Positions 1 to 6,960 of a stretch of 9,299 nucleotides of DNA are shown piece after piece (the stretch's first letter is position 1; the number at the start of each line of letters is the position of its first letter). A program made the translations under genes and the position numbers. Location: contig RFJD01000588.1 of assembly GCA_003695015.1 (NCBI GenBank), positions 1-9,299 on the forward strand, read 5' to 3'. Source of the stretch: Verrucomicrobiota bacterium (GTDB lineage Bacteria > Verrucomicrobiota > Verrucomicrobiia > Limisphaerales > J093). The notes below the pieces were generated by a model. It was not told the origin of the DNA and did not search any database. It was given only the letters and a program-made list of their open reading frames with translations.

Positions 1-1
1 C

Positions 2-1279
2 TCAGAACGAGCAGCCGTAAGCCACCGAAAGCAGATGCACGTTGAACTCGTACCGCCCGACCACGGCCGGATTCTGGTTCGCGGCGATCGTGCGGTCCTC
101 GTAGAACACCGGCGCATAGGCGGCCTCGAACCGGTGCCGTCCCTTGCGGTAACCGATCCCCACCGAGACCACGTGCTGGTCCGCGTCCGGAATCGCCGGC
201 GTGAACGTGGCGCCACGGGTCGGGGTCTGGAAGAACTGGTAACTCAACCGCAGGTGCCAGCCGCCCCCCAGATCATACACCCCGCCCACGCCCACGGTGA
301 TCGTGTCCCGCCAGTCGTGCCGCTGCGTTTGAAAAGCCGGCGGCAGGGCCAGCGGCGTCTGCAGCTCCAGCGTGTCGAAGCGCGAAAACTGCAGCCACTC
401 CACATCCGCCTCCAGCTTCAGTCGCGGGCACACTTCCAGCCCGTAGCCCGCTCCGATGATCGTGGGAAAGGCAAAGCTCGTCTTCAGCGGCGCAACCACC
501 GCTCCGCCCGGCACGCCGGGGACGTTGTTCATGCCAATGTCGCCCGTGTAGGCCACGTCCATCGGCACACGCACCGTCACCGCCAACCGATGCGAGCCCA
601 CCGGATTCCAACTCAGGGCGAAGTTGCCGCTCCAACCCACCCCGTCGCCCTTGCCCCGCACTTCGCTCAAAGGCAATCCCAGCGCGCCTCCCATCTGGCG
701 GAACTCCAGCTCCGACCACATCACGTCCATCCCCGCCGCCACCGTCAGCCGCGGGCACAACTTCACGGCCAGCACCGGGCTCACGTCGAAACTTTGCAAC
801 TCGACATAGTGGGGGGCCCACGATTGCAGGGCCCCGCCGTCACCCCAATCGATCGACAACCCGTAGGGCACCGTCACCGCCAACCCGGCGGCCGCAACCT
901 CGTCGATCACCGGCCCGCCCGCGAACAAATGAGGCAGGAACTTCCACGGGTTCTGCGTCTTGGCCCCGCCCAACGGCCCCTCGAATCGCACCGAGTGATA
1001 GGCCAGCGTCGGCTCGAAGGAAGCCTCCCACCGCTCCAACCGCGTCAGATTGGCCGGATTGTGCACCGCCGCGGAAGCATCCTCGACAAACACGCGCCTG
1101 CCGCCGGTGCTGCCCAACCCGGCGGCGCCGATGGTGGGACTCCGGAAACCCTCCGCCCAAGCCGCCGCCGCCAACCCCACGCCCAATCCGGCGACCAGCC
1201 ATCGGCCGGTCCGCCCCCGGCGCCTCGCCGGTCCACCGCGCCGGCCCACCGTTTGCAAGTCACGAGAGGTCGTTGCCAT
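2..1279 (-). CDS. FadL/OmpP1-type outer-membrane transport protein
   Basis: This is a predicted outer-membrane beta-barrel of the FadL/OmpP1/TodX family, which passes long-chain fatty acids and other hydrophobic molecules across the outer membrane. The 425-residue precursor is close to the usual FadL length. An Arg-rich n-region is followed by a hydrophobic stretch at about residues 27-42 and a signal peptidase site after AWA (42). The mature N-terminus begins EGFRSPTIGAAGLGS, followed by VEDASAAVHNPANL with N74-P75-A76, matching the family's DDASAxxxNPAxL signature. The rest alternates short amphipathic strands and turns and ends in SVAYGCSF; a C-terminal Phe is typical of BAM-inserted barrels. 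I chose the ATG at 1279. A TTG at 1315 would add 12 residues, but it lies inside a possible promoter, and no Shine-Dalgarno precedes the ATG. The stop is complete at 2-4. It is divergent from the PhcB-type gene. Substrate is not known; an aromatic hydrocarbon porin is possible. Family confidence is high. Confidence 0.85.
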   Translation of the reverse strand: MATTSRDLQTVGRRGGPARRRGRTGRWLVAGLGVGLAAAAWAEGFRSPTIGAAGLGSTGGRRVFVEDASAAVHNPANLTRLERWEASFEPTLAYHSVRFEGPLGGAKTQNPWKFLPHLFAGGPVIDEVAAAGLAVTVPYGLSIDWGDGGALQSWAPHYVELQSFDVSPVLAVKLCPRLTVAAGMDVMWSELEFRQMGGALGLPLSEVRGKGDGVGWSGNFALSWNPVGSHRLAVTVRVPMDVAYTGDIGMNNVPGVPGGAVVAPLKTSFAFPTIIGAGYGLEVCPRLKLEADVEWLQFSRFDTLELQTPLALPPAFQTQRHDWRDTITVGVGGVYDLGGGWHLRLSYQFFQTPTRGATFTPAIPDADQHVVSVGIGYRKGRHRFEAAYAPVFYEDRTIAANQNPAVVGRYEFNVHLLSVAYGCSF

Positions 1280-1286
1280 GGAGCGA

Positions 1287-1315
1287 GTTATGGCATTTTT
1301 TGCTGGTGACGACAA
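1287..1315 (-). promoter_or_regulatory. possible sigma-70 promoter of the FadL-type gene, near-leaderless
   Basis: On the minus strand TTGTCG (1315-1310) is separated by 17 bases from CATAAC (1292-1287); each hexamer matches consensus at four of six positions. The hexamer ends 7 bases before the ATG at 1279, so transcription would begin at or next to the start codon. That fits the lack of a Shine-Dalgarno there. This is pattern reading only. Confidence 0.3.
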
Positions 1316-1329
1316 TCCCGGAGTGTTTT

Positions 1330-1343
1330 ACGCTGGAAAGCGT
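1330..1343. promoter_or_regulatory. short perfect inverted repeat in the divergent intergenic region
   Basis: ACGCT-GGAA-AGCGT is a perfect 5-bp inverted repeat around a 4-base centre, lying between the two divergent start codons. It overlaps a weak plus-strand promoter-like pair, GTGACG (1306-1311) and TACGCT (1329-1334) with a 17-base spacer. It could be an operator or a small 5'-UTR hairpin. Repeats of this size arise by chance in GC-rich DNA, so confidence is low. Confidence 0.2.
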
Positions 1344-1402
1344 CCACCACGCGGTGCGCGGGTGGCACGGGATATTTGGAAAAAAACCGACTGGTTCTCG
1401 TC

Positions 1403-2920
1403 ATGGCCGAACCGAATGCAGTTTCGCCTGAGCTGTTCCAGCAACGGGACCTGTTGATTTCCTGCCGGAACAGTCAGGGAATTGACGTCAGGTCCACACC
1501 GGTCCGCATCACCCGCTACACCGCGGTGCTGGAAGTTTACAACCCCCACAGCATCCTCCAGTTGTCGGAAGTGCTCGGCGACTTCCGCATCATGCTCGGC
1601 GAACGCTGCGTCTATGCCGGCCGGGGAGTGGTCAGCAACCTCGTCAATGCCGGCGTCCTGGTGCTGGCCGAGGTCACCCTCGACGATGAATCCTGGCTGG
1701 ACGTGGACATCTTCTCCCCCGTCGCCCAACCCGAGCGGCTCCGGGAGGAGTTCGACGCCTTCATGGTCCATTGGAGCCGAATGCAACGCATCGGCTCGGA
1801 TTTCAAGCTGGCCGTCGCCGACTTCCAAATGCTCCTGGCCGAGGTCCGCCGCTGGCTCGACCAAGTCGAGCTGGGCGTCCGTTCCGAACCCACCGGCAAC
1901 CGCGCCGAAATCGAGCGCGAGGTCCTCCTCGGCCTGGAAGGCCGCATCCTGCCGGCCATCGACGAATGGGCCGGCCGCTTCGACGCGGCCGCCGAAAAGG
2001 CGGACGAAAACCTCCGCCCCGCCTACCGCGCCTATGCCCGCCGGCAGCTTCATCCGCTGGTGATGTGCTCCCCCTTCGTGTACCGCACCTATCACAAACC
2101 CCTCGGCTATGCGGGCGACTATGAAATGGTCAACATGATCCTCCGGGATCCCCATGAGGGCGCCACCCTTTACGCCAAAATGGTCAACGTGGTCTTCCTC
2201 CGGAACCCGCCCGCCGAGGCCCACCGCAACCGCATCAAGTACCTGCTCAAACGACTGACCGAGGAAACCCGCCGGGTCGCCGGCGAAGGCCGCCGCGCCC
2301 GCATCCTCAACCTCGGCTGCGGCCCCGCCCGCGAGGTCCAGCTCTTCATCGAACAGGAGGAACTCTCCAACCAGGCCGACATCACCCTGCTGGACTTCAA
2401 CGACGAAACCCTCGAATACACCGGCGGCATCCTGCGTGAACTCAAGGAACGCCACCAACGGGAAATCGGCCTGACCATCGAGCAGAAGTCCATCAACCAG
2501 TTGCTCAAGGAAGCCATCCGGGCCGACCTCGGAGCCGACCGGCTCGGCGGGTACGATTTCATCTATTGCGCCGGCCTCTTCGATTACGTCTCGGACCGGG
2601 TCTGCCGCCGCTTGGTGGAGCTGTTCTACAGCATGCTCGCCCCCGGCGGCACCGTCCTGGTCACCAACGTGGACGCCGCCAAGCCCTTCCGTTACTCGAT
2701 GGACTACATCCTCGAATGGCACCTGATCTGCCGCAACCGCCAGCAAATGGCCGCGCTGGTGCCCGACCTCGAGCCCCCGCCGCCGTGGCACCTCACCGCC
2801 GATCCCACCCAGGTCAACCTGTTCCTGGAAGTCCACCGGCCCGGCGGCCGCTCCGGCCCGCCTTGGCTCGCCGAGAAAGGCCGGGTGGAACTCGAGGCCC
2901 CGGCCACGATCGCCTCCTGA
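1403..2920 (+). CDS. phcB: PhcB-like SAM-dependent methyltransferase with PilZ-like N-terminal domain (putative 3-hydroxy fatty acid methyl ester synthase)
   Basis: This 505-residue protein has two parts. Residues about 12-105 are beta-rich (RITRYTAVLEVYNP, LGERCVYAGRGVVSNLVNAG, VTLDDESWLDV) and resemble a PilZ-type fold, but without the usual RxxxR and DxSxxG c-di-GMP motifs. A helical linker follows, then a conserved block at about 214-270 (LHPLVMCSPFVYRTYHKPLG, EMVNMILRDPHEG), which I recognise from proteins annotated as PhcB or 'extracellular factor biosynthesis'. The class I methyltransferase core shows motif I ILNLGCGPAREV (301-312), the acidic D331 of LLDFND, the YDFIYCAGLFDYV block (384-396) and APGGTVLVTNV (413-423). 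In Ralstonia, PhcB methylates 3-hydroxy-myristate or -palmitate to a diffusible quorum signal; the same chemistry here is inferred. The ATG at 1403 is preferred over a TTG at 1376 (nine residues longer); neither has a clear ribosome site. It is the first gene of a three-gene operon, 4 bases ahead of the sensor kinase gene. The alternative is a methyltransferase with a different acyl or protein substrate. Confidence 0.72.
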   Translation: MAEPNAVSPELFQQRDLLISCRNSQGIDVRSTPVRITRYTAVLEVYNPHSILQLSEVLGDFRIMLGERCVYAGRGVVSNLVNAGVLVLAEVTLDDESWLDVDIFSPVAQPERLREEFDAFMVHWSRMQRIGSDFKLAVADFQMLLAEVRRWLDQVELGVRSEPTGNRAEIEREVLLGLEGRILPAIDEWAGRFDAAAEKADENLRPAYRAYARRQLHPLVMCSPFVYRTYHKPLGYAGDYEMVNMILRDPHEGATLYAKMVNVVFLRNPPAEAHRNRIKYLLKRLTEETRRVAGEGRRARILNLGCGPAREVQLFIEQEELSNQADITLLDFNDETLEYTGGILRELKERHQREIGLTIEQKSINQLLKEAIRADLGADRLGGYDFIYCAGLFDYVSDRVCRRLVELFYSMLAPGGTVLVTNVDAAKPFRYSMDYILEWHLICRNRQQMAALVPDLEPPPPWHLTADPTQVNLFLEVHRPGGRSGPPWLAEKGRVELEAPATIAS

Positions 2921-2924
2921 CCCC

Positions 2925-5630
2925 ATGAAGATCGCGCCGGAAATCGAGGCTGCCTACCGCCACCAGGAGCGCGTCAACGGCGCCTCCCGGTTGAAGGTCG
3001 GCTGCCTGTTGGTCCTCACCCTCCTGCCGGCCGGCGCCTTGGTGGACTATTTCGTCTATCCGGACCACTTCCGGACCTTCCTGCTCATCCGGGGCGGATT
3101 CGCTCTGACCACCCTGCCGCTGCTCTATCTGTTCAACCGGCCCGCGGGGGTGAAGTACTACAACATCCTGAGCCTGCTGGTGGCCGTCATTCCCGCCGCC
3201 GCGATCTGCACCATGATCCGGCTGCTGCCCAACCCGGCCGCCTCCCCCTACTACGCCACCATCAACCTCATCCTGCTGGCGATCGCCTTGGTGGCCCAAT
3301 GGGACCGCCGTCAGAGTCTCGTCGGCGTGATCCTGCTGCTGGCGATGTACCTGGGAGCCGTCGCCTGGCCGGACGCCCGGAGCGTGGGCATCTTCGTCAA
3401 CAACCTCTGGTTCATGGCCCTGACCGGCATCATCGTGGTGGTGGGCAGCGAAATGAGCGACCGGCTCCGGCTGCGCGACTACGCCAGCAGCGCCGAATTG
3501 GCCGAAAGCCAGCGCCGGCTCGAACAAAGCTACAAGCAGCTCCAGCAATTGGACGAACTCAAGGGCCGCTTCTTCGCCAACATCAGCCACGAGCTGCGCA
3601 CCCCGCTGACCCTCATCCTCGCGCCGCTGGAAACCCTGCTGAAAGGCGACCGCATCCAGGACCCGGAGACCCTCAAGCTGCTGCAGGCCATGCAGGACAA
3701 CGGCATGCGCCTGCTCAAACTCATCAACGACCTCCTGGACCTGGTCCGGCTGGACGCCGGCCGGCTCCGGCTCCATCGCCGCCCCATCGAGGCCAATGCC
3801 TTCATTGGCGGCATCCTCAATGCCACCAGTGCCCTGGCCAAGAATCGGGGCATCCGCCAGATCAACGAGGTGCCGGCCGACCTGCCCACCCTTTACGCCG
3901 ATCCCGACAAGCTCGAGAAGATCTTCCTGAACCTCGTCTTCAACGCGATCAAGTTCACGCCCGCGGGCGGCCGGGTCACCATCCGCGCCAAACAGGAGGA
4001 CGGCGCCATTCTCTTCGCCGTCGAGGACACCGGCATGGGCATCGCCCCCGAGCACCTGCCCCATCTGTTCAGCCGGTTCTGGCAGGCGGACACCGAAGCC
4101 AACCGCAAGTTCCAGGGCGCCGGCATCGGCCTGGCCCTCGTGCGCGAGCTGGTCCGCGCTCACGAAGGCGAGGTGAAGGCCCGCAGCACCCCCGGCAAGG
4201 GCACCACCATGCTCGTGCGGCTGCCTTTGGGCTCCCCGGATCAGGCCAGTGAACCGGTCGAACGCCCCTCCCCGGAGGAGGCCCCGGAAACGGCCGACAC
4301 CGAGGAACTCAGTCCCCGCGATCAGTGGCTCCGCAGCCTCTATCGCCGGGCCGAACTCTACGCTCGTGTCACGCCTCTCCGACGAACCACCGTGAATGTC
4401 AGCATCCCCAGCCACAAGAAGCTGCCCACCGTCCTGGTCGTCGATGACGAGCCGGACATGCTCCAGTTCCTCGAACAACAGCTCAGCGACGAGTACCACG
4501 TCATCGAGGCCACCGACGGGGATCAGGCCATCACCCTGGCGCGACAGTTCCTGCCCGACGTCATCATCTGCGACTTCATGCTGCCCGAGCAGGACGGGCT
4601 GGCGGTCTGCGAGGCCCTGCGCAAGCAGGTCTCGACCCGCTCCCTGCCGCTGCTGATGTTGACGGCCCGGGCCGACGACGCCACCAAGCTCAAAGCCCTC
4701 GAACTGGGCGTCAACGACTTCCTGGCCAAGCCCTTCTCCGTGGCCGAGTTGAAGGCGCGGGTCCGCGGCCTCTGCGAGAACCACCGCCTCCAGCGCCAAC
4801 TGGCCGAAAACAACCGCAAGCTCGAAGGCACCCTTGAACAGCTCAAGGAAACCGAACTCCAACTGGTCCAAGCCGAGAAAATGGCCTCCCTGGGCCGGCT
4901 CAGCGCCGGCATCATCCACGAGATCAACAACCCCCTGAACTTCGCGCTCACCGCCCTCCGCTACCTGAACCGCGCCGCCGCCAAACTTGCGGAGGAGGAC
5001 CGCGAGGAGTTCGAGGACACCCTCAAGGACATCCAGGACGGCCTCCGCCGGGTCTCGGTCATCATCGGCGACCTCCGCTCCTTCACCCACCCCCACAGCG
5101 GCGAGCTGGTCGAGGTCAACCTCCGGGAAACCGTCGAGGCCGCCCTCCGGTTCCTCACCGCCGAGTGGAAAGACAAGGTGGACGTCCAGCTCGAAATCCC
5201 GGATGATCTGACCGTCTGGGCCGCCGGCAACCGGCTGGTCCAGGTGTTCCTGAACCTGTTTCAGAACTCACTGGATGCCTTGAAGAGCCAAGCCGAACCG
5301 CATGATCCGCCCGTCCTGCGGGTCGCCGCCCGCGAGGCCGATGGGGAACGCATCGTCACGGTGTGGGACAATGGTCCCGGCATTCCGGAGCATCATCTGG
5401 CCCGCATCTTCGACCCCTTCTTCACCACCAAGGAGGTCGGCAAGGGCACCGGTTTGGGTCTGAGCATCTGCTACCGGCTTTTGAACGAGTTCGGCGCCCG
5501 CATCACGGTGCGAAGCGAACCGGGCAAGTTCACCGAGTTCACCCTCGTCTTTCCCAGCAAACGGCTCGAAAACCAGCAGCACTCTCAGCAACCTGAGACC
5601 CCAGAGGTCCAGACCCTTCCGAACCCATGA
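2925..5630 (+). CDS. six-TM hybrid sensor histidine kinase with receiver and second kinase core (PhcS-PhcR-like fusion)
   Basis: This 901-residue inner-membrane signalling protein has, in order: six hydrophobic segments (about 23-41, 49-70, 78-99, 109-125, 130-147, 155-175); a coiled linker (185-212); and a first kinase core with H222 in FFANISHELRTPL, N336/N340, D368 in EDTGMGI and GAGIGLAL (398-405). A Pro/Glu-rich linker (about 436-500) leads to a receiver with D507/D508, phospho-acceptor D550, T580 and K602. A coiled segment (618-655) precedes a second kinase core with H665 in GIIHEINNPL, N777/N781, D815 in WDNGPGI, PFFTTK (831-836) and GTGLGLSI (841-848). Both cores look intact. In Ralstonia, PhcS is a sensor kinase and PhcR is an unusual receiver joined to a kinase-like C-terminus; this protein looks like the two joined end to end. 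There is no large periplasmic domain, so the ligand would be met in the membrane, as for CqsS/LqsS-type sensors. The start is 4 bases after the upstream stop with no Shine-Dalgarno, suggesting coupling; the stop overlaps the next start as ATGA. Domain calls are firm; the Phc role is inferred. Confidence 0.85.
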   Translation: MKIAPEIEAAYRHQERVNGASRLKVGCLLVLTLLPAGALVDYFVYPDHFRTFLLIRGGFALTTLPLLYLFNRPAGVKYYNILSLLVAVIPAAAICTMIRLLPNPAASPYYATINLILLAIALVAQWDRRQSLVGVILLLAMYLGAVAWPDARSVGIFVNNLWFMALTGIIVVVGSEMSDRLRLRDYASSAELAESQRRLEQSYKQLQQLDELKGRFFANISHELRTPLTLILAPLETLLKGDRIQDPETLKLLQAMQDNGMRLLKLINDLLDLVRLDAGRLRLHRRPIEANAFIGGILNATSALAKNRGIRQINEVPADLPTLYADPDKLEKIFLNLVFNAIKFTPAGGRVTIRAKQEDGAILFAVEDTGMGIAPEHLPHLFSRFWQADTEANRKFQGAGIGLALVRELVRAHEGEVKARSTPGKGTTMLVRLPLGSPDQASEPVERPSPEEAPETADTEELSPRDQWLRSLYRRAELYARVTPLRRTTVNVSIPSHKKLPTVLVVDDEPDMLQFLEQQLSDEYHVIEATDGDQAITLARQFLPDVIICDFMLPEQDGLAVCEALRKQVSTRSLPLLMLTARADDATKLKALELGVNDFLAKPFSVAELKARVRGLCENHRLQRQLAENNRKLEGTLEQLKETELQLVQAEKMASLGRLSAGIIHEINNPLNFALTALRYLNRAAAKLAEEDREEFEDTLKDIQDGLRRVSVIIGDLRSFTHPHSGELVEVNLRETVEAALRFLTAEWKDKVDVQLEIPDDLTVWAAGNRLVQVFLNLFQNSLDALKSQAEPHDPPVLRVAAREADGERIVTVWDNGPGIPEHHLARIFDPFFTTKEVGKGTGLGLSICYRLLNEFGARITVRSEPGKFTEFTLVFPSKRLENQQHSQQPETPEVQTLPNP

Positions 5631-6892
5631 TGAACACGGTCTACGACTACAAACGGTTCGCCATCCTCTACGTGGACGACGAGGAGAAGTCGTTGAAGTA
5701 CTTCCGGCGCTCCTTCGAGGACACGTTCCGGATCTTCACCGCCCCCAATGCCGCCGAGGGCTACAAGATCCTCACCGACCACCAGGAGGAAATCGGCGTG
5801 CTGATGAGCGACCAGCGCATGCCCGGCGAGCAGGGCGTCCAGCTCCTCGAAAAGGCCCGGCGCCTCCAGCCCCGCATCATCCGCATCCTGGCCACCGCCT
5901 ACACGGACCTCGACGCCGCCATCCAGGCCGTCAACACCGGGGCCATCTACAAGTACGTCACCAAACCGTGGGACGTCCCCGAGCTGGAGACCACCCTCAA
6001 GCGCAGCCTCGAGTTCTTCATGGTCCAGCTCGAACGCGACATGCTCCTGCGGGAAAAACTCTCCAGCCTTCACCGCATGCTCATCGCCGACCGCATCCTC
6101 AGCCTCGGCGTCCTGGCCACCGGCCTCCATCAGCGCATGCGCGGCACCCTCGATGCCGCCCGGCGCTTCCTGGACCTCGCCCCGGCCATGCTCGAACGGG
6201 AACGGGTGGACCTCAACCAGCTCCGCAACCCGGCCTTCTGGCAGGACTACCACCGGCACGTCCGCCAGCAGCTCCAAGCCATCATGGGCCTGTTGGAAAA
6301 CCTCCCCGCCGAGCCGCCCAAACCCGGCTGTTTCGACACCGAAATCCGCCTTCACGAGCTGGCCGAGGCCACCATTGACAAGCTCGGTGACCGTCTCCAC
6401 GAAACCGGCATTCAGATCATCAACGGCATCCCCGCCGACCTGCCGCCGCTCAAGGTGGACGGCTCCCAATTCCCGCGCATCTTCGATCTCCTCATCCAGG
6501 ACGAACTGCTCAACCTCCCCTCCGGCAGCGAGGTTCGCCTCGAGGCCTGCCTCAAACGCAGCGAGGATCCCGCCGGAGAGGCCATCGAACTGCGCGTCAG
6601 CGACAACGGCCCCGGCCTGCCCGGGGAAGCGGTCCTCTCGGTGCTGGACCCGCTGAGCGAACGGAGCTCGAAGGCCGCCGACCTCGGCCTCCACCTCATG
6701 GCTTGCTACTTCATCGTGTACCATCACGGCGGCCGCGTGCACGTGGAGCGCTCCGAGGAAAACGGCTTCTCCCTGGTCATGGACCTCCCGCTCAACCCCG
6801 GCGAAAGTGGCAGCCACATCGAGAGCGAGGACTTCTTGATCCGTGCCATGACCAACGAACGCCTCTGGGAGCGCCTGCTCGCGGGCATCTGA
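5627..6892 (+). CDS. PhcQ-like response regulator with degenerate histidine-kinase-like C-terminus
   Basis: This 421-residue soluble protein starts with a complete receiver (about 10-128): D17/D18, phospho-acceptor D62 in SDQRMPGEQG, the LATAYTD stretch ending the fourth strand, and K113 in YKYVTKPWD. This subtype is common in receivers joined to HD-GYP or kinase modules. A helical linker leads to a region that lines up with the second kinase core of the upstream protein: ILSLGVLATGLHQRMRGTL against MASLGRLSAGIIHEINNPL. The phospho-His position is Gln169, with a His just before it. The N-box asparagines are replaced (L288, D292), the G1 box is kept (SDNGPGL, D326), and the G2 box is degraded. 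The C-terminal domain is therefore probably a pseudokinase that may bind ATP or a partner. Place and domains fit phcQ, the fourth gene of Ralstonia phcBSRQ. The start overlaps the upstream stop (ATGA, with a second ATG in tandem). There is no DNA-binding domain. It ends just before a strong terminator. Confidence 0.75.
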   Translation: MMNTVYDYKRFAILYVDDEEKSLKYFRRSFEDTFRIFTAPNAAEGYKILTDHQEEIGVLMSDQRMPGEQGVQLLEKARRLQPRIIRILATAYTDLDAAIQAVNTGAIYKYVTKPWDVPELETTLKRSLEFFMVQLERDMLLREKLSSLHRMLIADRILSLGVLATGLHQRMRGTLDAARRFLDLAPAMLERERVDLNQLRNPAFWQDYHRHVRQQLQAIMGLLENLPAEPPKPGCFDTEIRLHELAEATIDKLGDRLHETGIQIINGIPADLPPLKVDGSQFPRIFDLLIQDELLNLPSGSEVRLEACLKRSEDPAGEAIELRVSDNGPGLPGEAVLSVLDPLSERSSKAADLGLHLMACYFIVYHHGGRVHVERSEENGFSLVMDLPLNPGESGSHIESEDFLIRAMTNERLWERLLAGI

Positions 6893-6925
6893 CCCCGCGC
6901 CGGACGCCCCCCACCCTCTCACCGG

Positions 6926-6960
6926 CAAGCCGGACCGCCCGCGTCCGGCTTGTTGCTTTT
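6926..6960 (+). terminator. rho-independent terminator of the phc-like operon
   Basis: A perfect 10-bp stem, CAAGCCGGAC (6926-6935) and GTCCGGCTTG (6943-6952), encloses a 7-base loop and is followed by TTGCTTTT (6953-6960). It lies 33 bases after the stop of the last operon gene. The U-tract is on the plus-strand side only, so it serves the operon, although the convergent gene's stop codon touches its end. Confidence 0.85.

Noticed and set aside
35..1309. Plus-strand open frame of 424 codons opposite the FadL-type gene
   Set aside because: Its translation is Arg/His/Pro/Gln-rich with no domain pattern, while the minus strand encodes a clear barrel protein with signal peptide and terminal Phe.
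1363..1380. Sigma-54-like promoter (TGGCAC followed by ATTTGG) before the PhcB-type gene
   Set aside because: The -12 GC is missing and the spacing from the -24 GG is wrong.
1403..2920. CheR-type chemotaxis methyltransferase
   Set aside because: The CheR N-terminal helical domain is absent, there are no chemotaxis neighbours, and the LHPLVMCSPF / KPLGYAGDYEMVN block fits PhcB-type proteins better.
2814..5096. Long minus-strand open frame (760 codons) opposite the sensor kinase, and a 532-codon one at 1328-2926
   Set aside because: They mirror strongly supported plus-strand genes in GC-rich DNA, give low-complexity Glu/Val/Gly/Leu-rich translations and show no recognisable domains.
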